NCBI RefSeq assembly: GCF_030814015.1
Contig: NZ_JAUSUL010000001.1
Location: forward strand, 1,268,001 to 1,332,000
Source: Amorphus orientalis
GTDB taxonomy: Bacteria; Pseudomonadota; Alphaproteobacteria; Rhizobiales; Amorphaceae
Reading direction: 5' to 3'
DNA length: 64,000 nucleotides
Every line of letters starts with the position of its first letter. Position 1 is the first letter of the stretch. Below are positions 8,741 through 17,722 of this stretch, one piece after another. The notes below the pieces were generated by a model that had not been told where the DNA came from, did not search any database, and saw nothing but the letters and a program-made list of their open reading frames with translations. Position numbers and translations under genes: made by a program.

Positions 8741-9961
8741 TCAGAAGAAGGCCTGAAGGCCGGTCTGCGCGCGGCCGATGATGAGGGCGTGGATGTCGTG
8801 GGTGCCCTCGTAGGTGTTCACGGTCTCCAGATTGATCATATGACGGATCACCTGGTACTCCTCGGAGATGCCGTTGCCGCCGTGCATGTCGCGCGCCATG
8901 CGGGCGATATCCAGGGACTTGCCGCAGTTGTTGCGCTTGACCACGGAGACCATTTCCGGCGCCGCGCGGCCTTCGTCCATCAGCCGGCCGACCCGGAGCG
9001 AGGCCTGCAGGCCGAGGGAGATCTCCGTCAGCATGTCGGCGAGCTTCTTCTGGAACAGCTGGGTCTGGGCCAGCGGCTTGCCGAACTGCTTGCGGTCGAG
9101 GCCGTACTGGCGTGCGGCGTGCCAGCAGAATTCCGCGGCACCCAGCGCACCCCAGGAAATGCCGTAGCGGGCGCGGTTGAGGCAGCCGAACGGACCCTTC
9201 AGGCCTTCCACGTGGGGCAGCAGGGCGTCCTCGCCGACCTCGACGTCGGCCATGACGATCTCGCCGGTCACGGAAGCGCGCAGCGACAGCTTGCCGCCGG
9301 TCTTCGGGGCGGAGAGGCCCTTCATGCCCTTTTCCAGCACGAAGCCGCGGATCTTGCCGTCATGGGCCTCCGATTTGGCCCAGACGACGAAGACGTCGGC
9401 GACGGGGCTGTTGGAGATCCACATCTTGGACCCGTTGAGCACGTAGCCGTTGTCGGTCTTGCGGGCGACGGTCTTCATGCCGGCCGGGTCCGAACCGGCG
9501 TCGGGCTCGGTGAGGCCGAAGCAGCCGATCAGTTCGCCGCTGGCGAGCCCGGGCAGGTACTTCTTGCGCTGCTCTTCGGTGCCGTAGGCGTAGATCGGGT
9601 ACATCACCAGCGAGGACTGCACGCTCATCATCGAGCGGTAGCCGGAATCGACCCGCTCGACCTCGCGCGCGACCAGCCCGTAGGCGACGTAGGACGCGCC
9701 GATGCCGCCGTACTCTTCCGGAACCGTGACGCCGAGCAGGCCGGCCTCACCCATCTCCTTGAAGATCTCCGGCTCGACGGTCTCCTTCTCGAAGGCCTCG
9801 ATGACGCGGGGCTGCAGCCGGTCCTGGGCAAAGGCGCGCGCGGCGTCGCGCAGCATGCGCTCGTCCTCGTCGAGCTGATCCTCCAGCAGGAACGGGTCTT
9901 CCCACGAGAACGAGGACATGTTCGGGGCGTCCTTCGGCTTCAGGGCGGGGCGGTCGGACAT
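8741..9961 (-). CDS. gcdH: Glutaryl-CoA dehydrogenase
   Basis: This 406-residue FAD-dependent acyl-CoA dehydrogenase oxidatively decarboxylates glutaryl-CoA to crotonyl-CoA in lysine, tryptophan and aromatic-acid breakdown. The assignment rests on [16 protein letters not shown] (residues 108-123), the glutaryl-binding signature with Arg109, and on the catalytic base Glu385 in [16 protein letters not shown]/substrate loops [13 protein letters not shown] and MWISNSP are intact. The gene diverges from a LysR regulator, the common arrangement for gcdH and its regulator, and ends in an intrinsic terminator, so it is monocistronic. Confidence 0.95.
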   Translation of the reverse strand: MSDRPALKPKDAPNMSSFSWEDPFLLEDQLDEDERMLRDAARAFAQDRLQPRVIEAFEKETVEPEIFKEMGEAGLLGVTVPEEYGGIGASYVAYGLVAREVERVDSGYRSMMSVQSSLVMYPIYAYGTEEQRKKYLPGLASGELIGCFGLTEPDAGSDPAGMKTVARKTDNGYVLNGSKMWISNSPVADVFVVWAKSEAHDGKIRGFVLEKGMKGLSAPKTGGKLSLRASVTGEIVMADVEVGEDALLPHVEGLKGPFGCLNRARYGISWGALGAAEFCWHAARQYGLDRKQFGKPLAQTQLFQKKLADMLTEISLGLQASLRVGRLMDEGRAAPEMVSVVKRNNCGKSLDIARMARDMHGGNGISEEYQVIRHMINLETVNTYEGTHDIHALIIGRAQTGLQAFF

Positions 9962-10169
9962 GTCGTTTCTCCAGTGGCGATGGTGTGGGCGCGGGGTTGG
10001 ATCGCGCCGGTGATCGATGGCCGAAGCGATCGCGTCTCCGCTTCAGCCGGATGACGTCCGATCGACGGCAGGATCTGCAATCCTCTCCCCGCGATAGCAC
10101 GTCGAATGGAAAGTGCCATGGTCTATCCGCTCAAGGGCACAGATTGCCAACGACGATTTTTCCGAATTT

Positions 10170-10186
10170 AATGAGTTTTCCTCATT
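10170..10186. promoter_or_regulatory. Candidate LysR operator in gcdH-lysR divergent region
   Basis: The inverted repeat AATGAG-N5-CTCATT lies 14 bp before the LysR start in the 239-bp divergent region. A second small palindrome (CTCATTGAG, 10181-10189) overlaps its right arm. LysR-type regulators usually bind such dyads near their own start to autoregulate and control the divergent gene. Binding is inferred. Confidence 0.5.
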
Positions 10187-10200
10187 GAGTTCTGACTGCC

Positions 10201-11097
10201 ATGCGCGAGACCTTTCTGCCCACGATCACCGAACTCAACGCCTTCTGCGCGTGCGTGCGGACAGGGGCGACCACGCGCGCGGCGGAAGAACTCAACCTGA
10301 CACAGGGCGCCGTCAGCCGCTCGCTCGCCACGCTCGAGGAGCGGCTGGGTGTGAGGTTGTTTCATAGAGTGCGCCAGCGGCTCGTGCTGTCGGACGCCGG
10401 CCGCGCGTTCCAGCGCGACGCGGACCGGCTGTTGCGGGAGCTGCGCGAGGCGGCGACCTCGGTGATGGCCTTCGGCGGACGGGGCGACGTGATCCGGCTG
10501 GCCGTGCTGCCGTCCTTCGGCACCGCCTGGCTCCTGCCGCGGCTGCCGCGGTTCCGGGAACGGCAGCCTCAAGTCACCATCGACATCCTGTCGCGGCTCG
10601 ACCCGGTCGATTTCGAGACCGATCCGTTCGACGCCGCGCTTCAGCGCAAGAACATGCGCCCGGCCGATGCCCACGCGGCCGATCTCGTGGACGAGCGGCT
10701 GATCGTGGTGGCCGCGCCGGAGCTGGTGACGGCACCGCTCTCCGATGAGGATCTGTCGCGTCTGCCGCTTCTGCAGCAGGCCACAAGGCCGCGGCTCTGG
10801 CTCGACTGGTTCCGGGAGAGCGACGTCGACCCGCGGCCGGTGCTGCGCGGTGACCGGTTCGAGCACTTCGGCATGGTGATCGCCGCGGCCGTCTCCGGCC
10901 TGGGCGTGGCGCTGGTTCCGGAGGCGGTGGCGGAGGACGAACTGAACCGGGGGCGGCTGGTGCGGGCCTCGGAGCGGACGCTGACGGTCGGCTCGCCCTA
11001 TGCGCTGATCTATCCCGAGCGCAGCGCCGAGAACCCTGTCTTCGCCGCATTCCTCGACTGGCTGAAGGAAGAAAGCACGGCGCAGCGGGCCGGGTGA
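10201..11097 (+). CDS. LysR family regulator, likely of gcdH
   Basis: This 298-residue protein has an N-terminal winged HTH (TELNAFCACVRTGATTRAAE, then LNLTQGAVSRSLATLEERLG) and a C-terminal periplasmic-binding-like effector domain of the GcvA subgroup. It is transcribed away from gcdH across 239 bp, which suggests control of glutaryl-CoA dehydrogenase with glutarate or glutaryl-CoA as the effector; that link is inferred from position. No Shine-Dalgarno is visible before the ATG. A perfect hairpin follows the stop. Confidence 0.85.
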   Translation: MRETFLPTITELNAFCACVRTGATTRAAEELNLTQGAVSRSLATLEERLGVRLFHRVRQRLVLSDAGRAFQRDADRLLRELREAATSVMAFGGRGDVIRLAVLPSFGTAWLLPRLPRFRERQPQVTIDILSRLDPVDFETDPFDAALQRKNMRPADAHAADLVDERLIVVAAPELVTAPLSDEDLSRLPLLQQATRPRLWLDWFRESDVDPRPVLRGDRFEHFGMVIAAAVSGLGVALVPEAVAEDELNRGRLVRASERTLTVGSPYALIYPERSAENPVFAAFLDWLKEESTAQRAG

Positions 11098-11099
11098 GG

Positions 11100-11124
11100 G
11101 GAAGCCGGTCCGGGACCGGCTTCC
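11100..11124. terminator. Bidirectional terminator-like hairpin (lysR / dctM)
   Basis: A perfect 11-bp stem (GGAAGCCGGTC, loop CGG, GACCGGCTTCC) fills most of the 39-bp gap between the convergent LysR and dctM stops. There is no T-run. Confidence 0.55.
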
Positions 11125-11136
11125 GATAGAACCGCC

Positions 11137-12426
11137 CTATCTCATCGTACTCGGCAGGTAGAGGACGATGGCGGGGATCGCCAGCAGGATCGCCAGCCGG
11201 ATCACGTCGGTGATCACGAACGGGAGCACGCCCCGGAAGATCGTGACCAGACTGACCCCGCGCGCGATCGAATTGATGATGAACACGTTCATGCCCACCG
11301 GCGGCGTGATCAGGCCGAGCTCCACGGTCATGACGATGATGACGCCGAACCAGATCGGATCGAAGCCGAGTTCCAGGATCACCGGGAAGACGATCGGCAC
11401 CATCAGGATGATCATCGCCATGGCGTCGAGGAAGCAGCCCATGACGAGGAACAGCGCCATGATCAGGAGCAGCGTCCCGTACGGCCCGAGGCCCAGATCG
11501 ATCAGGAACTGGGTCATATCCTGGGGCACCTGGGTCACGGCCAGGAAATAGCCGAACAGGATGGCGCCGATGAGGATCGTGTAGATCGCGACCGAGGTGC
11601 GCAGGGCCTCCACCAAGCAGTCCAGCAGGCTGCTGAAATTGAGGCGGCCGCGGGCGAAGCCGATCACCGCGGTCAGCACCGCACCCACGGCGGAGGCTTC
11701 CGTTGCGGTGGCGACGCCGAGATAGATCGACACGATCACCGCGACGAACAGGAGAAGCACCGCCCACACGCCGGCCAGCGACTGGATGGCGTTGGACAGG
11801 CGGAACGGTTCGCCGGCCGGCAGATGGCGCCCGTACCAGATCCGGACGGTCGCCATGTACATGAGGAGCGCGAGGAGGCCCGGCACGATGCCCGCGATGA
11901 ACAGCGTCCCGATGTCCTGCTCGGTGATGTAGCCGTAGACGGCGAGAACCACCGACGGCGGGATCAGAATGCCGAGGGTGCCGCCGGCGGCGATCACGCC
12001 CGTCGCGGCATCGTCGGGATAGCCGGCGCGCTTCATCTCCGGCAGCGCGATGTTGGTCATGGTCGCTGCTGTCGCGACGGACGAGCCGCAGATGGCGGCG
12101 AAACCGGCGCAGGCGCCGACGGTGGCGAGGCCGAGGCCGCCCTTGAACGAGCCGAGCGTCGCGTTGGCAGCCCGGAAGAGCTCGCGGCTCATCCCCGACC
12201 GGGTGGCCAGAACGCCCATCAGGATGAAGAAGGGGATCAGGGTCAGGTTGAAGTCGGTGAGAGTGCGCAGCGGCGAGGTGGCCAGCAGGTTGAGCGCCGG
12301 CCCCCATCCGACGACCAGACCGAAGCCTGCGATGCCGACCACACCCATGGCGATGCCGATCGGCACGCGGATCAGCATCATCCCGAAGAGGGCGATGAAG
12401 CCCCCGAACGTGATCCAGTCACTCAT
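11137..12426 (-). CDS. dctM: TRAP transporter large permease (DctM)
   Basis: This 429-residue protein has about 12 membrane segments and belongs to the DctM family, which forms the ion-coupled channel of tripartite ATP-independent periplasmic transporters. Typical segments are IPFFILMGVLATRSGMSREL, FAAICGSSVATAATM and GGTLGILIPPSVVLAVYG. A GTG at 12435 is possible, but the ATG at 12426 overlaps the end of dctQ by 8 bp and gives the usual coupled arrangement. It is the last gene of the ligase-crotonase-SDR-dctPQM operon. Confidence 0.9.
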   Translation of the reverse strand: MSDWITFGGFIALFGMMLIRVPIGIAMGVVGIAGFGLVVGWGPALNLLATSPLRTLTDFNLTLIPFFILMGVLATRSGMSRELFRAANATLGSFKGGLGLATVGACAGFAAICGSSVATAATMTNIALPEMKRAGYPDDAATGVIAAGGTLGILIPPSVVLAVYGYITEQDIGTLFIAGIVPGLLALLMYMATVRIWYGRHLPAGEPFRLSNAIQSLAGVWAVLLLFVAVIVSIYLGVATATEASAVGAVLTAVIGFARGRLNFSSLLDCLVEALRTSVAIYTILIGAILFGYFLAVTQVPQDMTQFLIDLGLGPYGTLLLIMALFLVMGCFLDAMAMIILMVPIVFPVILELGFDPIWFGVIIVMTVELGLITPPVGMNVFIINSIARGVSLVTIFRGVLPFVITDVIRLAILLAIPAIVLYLPSTMR

Positions 12427-12955
12427 GAGCGGCACCGTGGTTCTCGTCGTCCGTGAGCGTCTCGTGCGGTTCGAGGCTTTCGCCGCGCACCAGCATGCGC
12501 CACATCCGGATCAGGGTCATCGCAATGGCCATGACGAAACCCGCCACGAGCAGCGAGAGGAACGGCCAGTGAGGAAGGCGGAGGTCCATGGTCTTCTCGC
12601 CGCCGGGAAACTGGGACACAACGCGCCCGCCGAGCTTCCAGACGAGCCCGATCGTGAAGACCAGGAGCACCGTCCAGGCGATCAGGTCGAGGATACGGAC
12701 CACGGACGGGCTGAGGGCCTGGGCCAGAAGGTCGACCTTGATGTGGCTGCCCCGGAAGCCGAGCGAAGCGAAGCCCCAGGCGACCGCCACCGCGAGGGCG
12801 AGGCGCGAGATGTCGAAGGCATCGGGCACCGGAGCGGTGAAGGCGTAGCGGCCGAAGGCCGATGCCGCGACCAGCAGCGTGACGAGGCCGAGCATGATCG
12901 CGGCAACACGCTCGACGAAGACGACGATCCGCTCTGAGGGGGGACGATCCAGCAT
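12419..12955 (-). CDS. dctQ: TRAP transporter small permease (DctQ)
   Basis: This 178-residue protein has four hydrophobic segments. The motif FRGSHIKVDLLAQ, after the second segment, is the DctQ hallmark (G-x-H-I-x-V-D). DctQ pairs with DctM in the inner membrane and docks the binding protein DctP. The N-terminus (LDRPPSERIVVFVERVAAIM) and the cytoplasmic C-terminus are normal. It lies 124 bp downstream of dctP with a hairpin between and overlaps dctM by 8 bp. Confidence 0.9.
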   Translation of the reverse strand: MLDRPPSERIVVFVERVAAIMLGLVTLLVAASAFGRYAFTAPVPDAFDISRLALAVAVAWGFASLGFRGSHIKVDLLAQALSPSVVRILDLIAWTVLLVFTIGLVWKLGGRVVSQFPGGEKTMDLRLPHWPFLSLLVAGFVMAIAMTLIRMWRMLVRGESLEPHETLTDDENHGAAHE

Positions 12956-12985
12956 GGGTCGAACCTTCTAGGGGAAAACACACGG

Positions 12986-13017
12986 CTGCCCGACAGCCCT
13001 GCCGGGCCATCGGGCAG
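12986..13017 (-). terminator. Intercistronic hairpin dctP-dctQ
   Basis: An 8-bp stem CTGCCCGA/TCGGGCAG encloses an inner GCCC-TGCC-GGGC hairpin. It sits between the binding-protein gene and the permease genes of the TRAP operon. Such structures usually protect or partly terminate the upstream transcript so that more binding protein than permease is made. A smaller stem (GTCGT-TGC-ACGAC) lies at about 13024-13036. Confidence 0.5.
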
Positions 13018-13079
13018 ACACGCGTCGTTGCACGACAGAGGATCCGGACACGCGGTGGCGCGTGCCCGGTCGAACGCGA

Positions 13080-14093
13080 TCAGTACTTGGTGTCGTTGGC
13101 TTCCAGCGCCTTGCGGTAGTTGGCCAGAACCTCGTCGGCATCGACGCCGGAGGCAGCCGCGTCCTTCTTCCAGGCTTCCATCACCGGCTTGGCAGCCTCG
13201 CGCCACAGCTCGACCTCTTCCTCGGTCGGCTGGTAGACCTCGTGCTCCGGATTGTCGATCAGCTCCTGACGCACGTCTTCGGCCGCCTTGGTCCAGCCGA
13301 GAGAGAACTGCTCCGACCACTCCGGGGTGCAGTGATCGTCGATCACCTGCTTGCCTTCGTCGGACAGCCGCTCGTAGGCGTTCTTGTTGATCAGCAGAAG
13401 CTGGGCCGACATGTAGAACGGCATGTCGTTGTGGAATTTGGTGATCTTGTCGATGCCGAAGAGCGTGATCGACTCGTAGGGGAAGGTGATCGCGTCGGCC
13501 GTGCCGCGTGCGAGCGCCTCACGCGCCTCCGGAGCCGGCACCTGGACCGAGGAGCCGCCGAGGCTGTTGATGAAGCGCGCCATCGTGGCGTGGGCCGGCC
13601 GAACGTTCAGACCGTCGACGTCGGAGGGCACCTTGACCGGGTCCTTGGAGTGGAATCGCCCGGTGTCGTGCGGGTTCACGAGGCAGAAATAGACGTCGCC
13701 CATCTCCTTCTCGGAATACTCGCCCTTGTACCACTCGTGAATCGCCTTGGCGCCCTTGGTGCCCGAGGTCGATTCGAACGGCACGCCGGTCAGCTCGAAG
13801 ATCGGGAAGCGGCCGGCATTGTAGCCCGGATTGACCCAGGCGATGTCGACGATGCCGTCGCGCACCATGTCGTAGTGATCCGGAGCGGCGCCCAGCTGCT
13901 GGGCCGGGAAGATCTGGATCGCGATCTCGCCGTTGGACGCCTCGGAGATCGATTCCGCCCAGGGCTCGATGCCGGTCGTCTGCACCGGATGGGTCGCGGG
14001 AACCCAGTGCGACAGGCGCAGGGTGGTCTCCTGCGCGCCGGCGGTGACGACCGATGCGACCAGCGCGGCCGCTCCAATTGCAAACGTCTTCAT
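13080..14093 (-). CDS. dctP: TRAP transporter substrate-binding protein (DctP)
   Basis: This 337-residue protein has a Sec signal peptide (MKTFAIGAAALVASVVTAGA) and then TTLRLSHWVPATHPVQTTGI, the start of a DctP-type periplasmic binding fold. The RPAHATMARFINSLGGSSVQ region contains the Arg that normally binds the carboxylate of the ligand, so an organic acid is expected. The ATG at 14093 follows GGGAGGAG with 5 nt spacing and is clearly preferred over an in-frame upstream codon at 14108. It starts 39 bp after the SDR stop in the CoA-ligase operon. Confidence 0.9.
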   Translation of the reverse strand: MKTFAIGAAALVASVVTAGAQETTLRLSHWVPATHPVQTTGIEPWAESISEASNGEIAIQIFPAQQLGAAPDHYDMVRDGIVDIAWVNPGYNAGRFPIFELTGVPFESTSGTKGAKAIHEWYKGEYSEKEMGDVYFCLVNPHDTGRFHSKDPVKVPSDVDGLNVRPAHATMARFINSLGGSSVQVPAPEAREALARGTADAITFPYESITLFGIDKITKFHNDMPFYMSAQLLLINKNAYERLSDEGKQVIDDHCTPEWSEQFSLGWTKAAEDVRQELIDNPEHEVYQPTEEEVELWREAAKPVMEAWKKDAAASGVDADEVLANYRKALEANDTKY

Positions 14094-14132
14094 GCTTACT
14101 CCTCCCATAATGGCCGTCGTGGTCGAGCGGCC

Positions 14133-15044
14133 TCAGTTGAACTCAATTCCGACGGATTGCCGGGCGCCCGCAAGGGGACCCTCGATAGCCTCCGCCAAGT
14201 CTTCGGCGCTCCAGCCACCGTCGCTGAGTTGGTGCAGAGCCTCGACGGGATGGGCCCAGATGGCAAGCCTGTCTCCGCCGATTCCGATGCATTGTCCCGT
14301 CGTTTCCGACGAGCGCTCCGAGGCCAGATACACGAACAGCGGGGCGACGTCTTCCGGTCCGCCGATCCCGAGGTCCTGGCGCACGTGGGCCGGAAGGGGG
14401 TCGCCGCGCTCGGTCATCTCCGCATAGGGTTCAAGGGCGGGGATCGTGGCGGTCATTGCGGTCATGGCGTTGGGCACGATCGCATTCACGGTGACCCCGG
14501 CGCGGGCCAGCTCCATCGACCAGGTACGGGCCATCGCGGCGATGCCCGCCTTCGCGGCCGAATAGGCGGTCTGTCCGAAATTGCCGCGCTGGCCGGCGAG
14601 CGACGACACGAGGATCAGCCGGCCGCCTTCGCCCGCCGCGCGGAACTGTTTCGCGGCCGCACGGGCGCAGGTGAACGTGCCGCGCAGATGGGTGTTTATG
14701 ACGGCGTCGAAGTCCTCGTCGGTGGTGTTCCAGAGCACCCGGTCGCGCAGGATGCCCGCGTTGCAGGCCATGACGTCGAGGCGTCCGAAGGTCTCCAGCG
14801 CGGTCGCAACGCAGAAATCGGCGGCCTCTGCGGAGCCGATCGCCGCGATCGCCACAGCGGCCCGGCCGCCGGCCTCGCGGATTTCGGCGGCGACGGCTTC
14901 TGCTGCCGGCTGGTCGACGTCGTTGACGACGATCGCCGCGCCGGCGCGGCCCATGGCGAGGGCGGCGGAACGCCCGATTCCGCGCCCGGCGCCGGTGATG
15001 ACGGCCACCCGTCCGTCCAGCCTGATCGAGGTGTTGTCTGTCAT
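14133..15044 (-). CDS. SDR family oxidoreductase
   Basis: This 303-residue short-chain dehydrogenase has the NAD(P) motif TGAGRGIG (residues 18-25), NAG in ACNAGILRD, the catalytic Ser in LVSSLAG and YxxxK in TAYSAAKAG. About 45 extra residues after the core resemble the tails of SDRs in acyl-CoA degradation clusters, where they act on 3-hydroxyacyl-CoA-type intermediates. Its start overlaps the crotonase stop by 4 bp (ATGA), so the two are translationally coupled. The substrate is inferred from the operon to be a CoA thioester. Confidence 0.8.
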   Translation of the reverse strand: MTDNTSIRLDGRVAVITGAGRGIGRSAALAMGRAGAAIVVNDVDQPAAEAVAAEIREAGGRAAVAIAAIGSAEAADFCVATALETFGRLDVMACNAGILRDRVLWNTTDEDFDAVINTHLRGTFTCARAAAKQFRAAGEGGRLILVSSLAGQRGNFGQTAYSAAKAGIAAMARTWSMELARAGVTVNAIVPNAMTAMTATIPALEPYAEMTERGDPLPAHVRQDLGIGGPEDVAPLFVYLASERSSETTGQCIGIGGDRLAIWAHPVEALHQLSDGGWSAEDLAEAIEGPLAGARQSVGIEFN

Positions 15045-15868
15045 CGGCCGACGAACCTCGCTGGGCGTTTCTCCATGAAGGCGCGGGGACCTTCGCGCGC
15101 GTCCTCCGATGCCATCACGGTCGCCTTGGCTTCGTCCTCGTGGGCGAAGCCTTCCGACAGGGATGCGCCGGAGGCCAGCCGGACGGTGCGCTTGATGGCC
15201 TGCACCGCGACCGGGCCATTCGCCGCGATCCGCCCAGCCATGTCGAGCGCGGTCGCAAGCACCTCGTCCTGGGGCACGACGCGATTGATCAGACCCATGT
15301 CGTAAGCCCGCCGTGCGTCGATGAAGTCGCCGGTGAGCAGGATCTCCATGGCCATGGCCTGGGGGACCTGACGGGGCAGGCGGACGAGGGAGCCGGCGAA
15401 GGGAATGAGACCGCGCTTGGCTTCGGGCAGGCCGAAGACGGCGGTCTCGGAGGCGATCCGGATGTCGGTCGCCAGCATGGTTTCCATGCCGCCGGCCAGG
15501 CACGGGCCGTTGATGGCGGCGATGATCGGCTTGTCGAGCGCATGGTGGCGGAGCGCCGAACGGTTCATCACCGAGGGATCGTCGAGGACCCGGCGGTCCC
15601 AGTCGTCCTCGGGCTCGCGCGCGCCGGTCAGAAGCGGCAGGGTCAGGGCGAGATCGCCGCCGGAGCAGAACGCCTTGTCTCCCGCGCCGACCAGAACCAT
15701 GACGCGCAGCTCGTCGTCCTCGGCGAAGGTCTCGTACGCGTCGGAGAGGCGGCACGCCATTTCCGGGCTGATCGCGTTGCGCGCGGCCGGCCGGTTGAGG
15801 GTCAGCAGGAAGATCCGGCCCCTGCGTTCGGCGAGCAGGTGGGGCGCCGCGGCCTCGGGTCCGTTCAT
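15041..15868 (-). CDS. Enoyl-CoA hydratase/isomerase (crotonase) family protein
   Basis: This 275-residue crotonase has LNRPAARNAISPEM near the N-terminus, the oxyanion-hole region KAFCSGGDL, and both glutamates expected for hydratase chemistry (GPCLAGGMETMLATD and FGLPEAKRGLIPFAG). It should hydrate, or hydrate and cleave, an enoyl-CoA made downstream of the adjacent ligase. ATGA overlaps join it to the ligase upstream and the SDR downstream. Whether it acts on a fatty, alicyclic or aryl side chain cannot be decided from sequence. Confidence 0.85.
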   Translation of the reverse strand: MNGPEAAAPHLLAERRGRIFLLTLNRPAARNAISPEMACRLSDAYETFAEDDELRVMVLVGAGDKAFCSGGDLALTLPLLTGAREPEDDWDRRVLDDPSVMNRSALRHHALDKPIIAAINGPCLAGGMETMLATDIRIASETAVFGLPEAKRGLIPFAGSLVRLPRQVPQAMAMEILLTGDFIDARRAYDMGLINRVVPQDEVLATALDMAGRIAANGPVAVQAIKRTVRLASGASLSEGFAHEDEAKATVMASEDAREGPRAFMEKRPARFVGR

Positions 15869-17574
15869 GCCGTGCCTGCCTTGATGATGTCGGCGGCCTT
15901 CTGGCGGAGCTCCACCTTGCGCACCTTTCCGTTCGCGGTCTGCGGCATGGCCTCGATCGCCGCCAGATAGCGCGGCAGCTTGTGCCGGGCCATATTGGAG
16001 CGGCACCACGCGCGCACGGCATCGGTGTCGATGGTGCGGCCGTCGCGCGGAACCACGAAGGCGAAGATCTCCTCGCCGTATTCGTCGTCGGGCACGCCGA
16101 CCACCTGGGCTTCGGCGATGTCGGGATGGTTGAGGAGCGCTTCCTCGATCTCGACCGGATAGATGTTCTCGCCGCCGCGGATCAGCATGTCCTTGATCCG
16201 CCCGACGATGCGCAGATAGCCGCCTTCGTCGAGCACGGCGAGATCGCCGCTCTTCAGCCAGCCGTCCGGATCGATGGTTTCGGCCGTCTTCTCCGGCATC
16301 TCGAAATAGCCGGCCATGACCAGGTATCCGCGGATCTGCAGCTCGCCCTCGCGGCCGGTCGGCACGATGGCGCTCGTGTCCGGATCGACGACGCGCACCT
16401 CGGTGTGGGGCAGGGGTACGCCGGCCGTGGCGACCTTCTTCTCAAGCGGATCGGTCGGAACGGTCTGGGTGATGATCGGGCTGCATTCCGTCATGCCCAT
16501 GATCAGGCAGGGGTCGGCGCCCATCTTCTCCTTGACCTCAACCATCAGGCTCGGCGGGATCGAGGTGCCGCCGATATAGGCGATGCGGTAGGAGGAGATG
16601 TCGCGCTCGCCGGCGACGAATTTCGGGTCCTGGAGCAGGCGGATATACATGGTCGGCACGCCGTTGGTCAGCGTGCCGCGATAGCGCTCCATCAGGTCCA
16701 GCATGGTGGCGGCGTCGAAGCCGCTGAGCGGGACCAGGCAGCCGCCGACGGCGACCATGCCCATGACGTTGCAGACGCAGCCGGCGGTGTGGAAGAACGG
16801 CATCGCGGAGACCATCACGTCGGTCTCCCGGTAGCCGGCGCGCGCGGTCGCCAGAAGCGCGTTGTTGACGGTGCCCCGGTGGGTGAGCATCGCGCCTTTC
16901 GGATTGCCGGTGGTGCCGCTGGTGTACTGGATCTGGACCACGTCGTCCGGCGTCACGCGGGCGGCACGGTCCGCAAGCACCGCGTCGCTCACGGTGGCCG
17001 CCTTCTTCAGAAGGTCGGCGAAGGACAGGGCGCCGATGATCGGGGTACGGCCGAGCGCGATCACGCGGCGCAGGTCGAGATAGGCGTCTCCGCCCTTGCG
17101 CTCTCCGTCGATGGCGGAGACCAGGTCCGGGATCATCTCCGACAGCATGCCGGCAAGATCGAAGCCACGGAACTCGCCGACGCTGACCAGCACGCTGATG
17201 CGGCCCTGGGTCAAAAGATAGTCGAGCTCGAGCTTGCGGAAGGCGGGATTGACGGTGACGAGGATGGCGCCGATGCGCGCGAGCGCGTATTCGAACAGCA
17301 CCCATTCCGGCCGGTTGGGCGACAGGACCGCAACGCGGTCGGCCGGCTTGACGCCGATGGCGATCAGCGCCTTGGAAAGCTGGTCGACATGCCGGTCGAG
17401 ATCGGCATAGGTCCAGTTGACCTGAAGGTCTGCGTCGGGCTCGTCGAAGATGATCGCCGGGCGGTCGGGCACGCGGCGGGCCTGTTCGGACAAGAGGTGT
17501 CCGAGCGTGGTCTCGCGGAGCGCAACTCCTTCGTCGTCCGGCAGCCAATGGGACTGCCCGCTCACCATGGCCAT
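15865..17574 (-). CDS. AMP-forming acyl/aryl-CoA ligase
   Basis: This 569-residue ANL-superfamily enzyme activates a carboxylic acid to its CoA thioester using ATP. It shows the P-loop-like YTSGTTGNPKGAMLTHRG, MGMTECSPI, the hinge region GWLKSGDLAVLDEGG, and the C-terminal catalytic Lys in QTANGKVRKVEL. The start at 17574 lies 8 nt after GGGAGGAG. It is the first gene of a six-gene leftward operon (ligase, crotonase, SDR, dctP, dctQ, dctM). It diverges from a MarR regulator, an arrangement common for aromatic or cinnamate-type acid catabolism. Confidence 0.85.
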   Translation of the reverse strand: MAMVSGQSHWLPDDEGVALRETTLGHLLSEQARRVPDRPAIIFDEPDADLQVNWTYADLDRHVDQLSKALIAIGVKPADRVAVLSPNRPEWVLFEYALARIGAILVTVNPAFRKLELDYLLTQGRISVLVSVGEFRGFDLAGMLSEMIPDLVSAIDGERKGGDAYLDLRRVIALGRTPIIGALSFADLLKKAATVSDAVLADRAARVTPDDVVQIQYTSGTTGNPKGAMLTHRGTVNNALLATARAGYRETDVMVSAMPFFHTAGCVCNVMGMVAVGGCLVPLSGFDAATMLDLMERYRGTLTNGVPTMYIRLLQDPKFVAGERDISSYRIAYIGGTSIPPSLMVEVKEKMGADPCLIMGMTECSPIITQTVPTDPLEKKVATAGVPLPHTEVRVVDPDTSAIVPTGREGELQIRGYLVMAGYFEMPEKTAETIDPDGWLKSGDLAVLDEGGYLRIVGRIKDMLIRGGENIYPVEIEEALLNHPDIAEAQVVGVPDDEYGEEIFAFVVPRDGRTIDTDAVRAWCRSNMARHKLPRYLAAIEAMPQTANGKVRKVELRQKAADIIKAGTA

Positions 17575-17656
17575 CGGCCACGCTCCTCCCGAATGTCGAC
17601 CGTTTCCTCCCGGACTTGCCGCCGAAGTCCGGACCTGTAATGCTGTTTTTTGTTTG

Positions 17657-17671
17657 CGGACAGTTTGTCCG
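17657..17671. promoter_or_regulatory. Palindromic operator between CoA ligase and marR
   Basis: CGGACA-GTT-TGTCCG is a perfect 15-bp inverted repeat in the 148-bp divergent region. An imperfect repeat (TTGTCC-N6-GAACAA) overlaps its right arm. The size and symmetry fit a MarR dimer. Its position suggests joint repression of the regulator and the ligase operon, released by the CoA-thioester product; this is inferred. Confidence 0.6.
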
Positions 17672-17722
17672 ATGTCGAACAATATCAATTTCAAACCGGC
17701 GGTCAAGCGAGGCATCGGGCAC

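Noticed and set aside
13062-15305. Long rightward open frame opposite dctP and the SDR
   Set aside because: It is antisense to genes with clear signal peptide, motifs and ribosome-binding sites; long antisense frames are expected in GC-rich DNA and this one has no family features.
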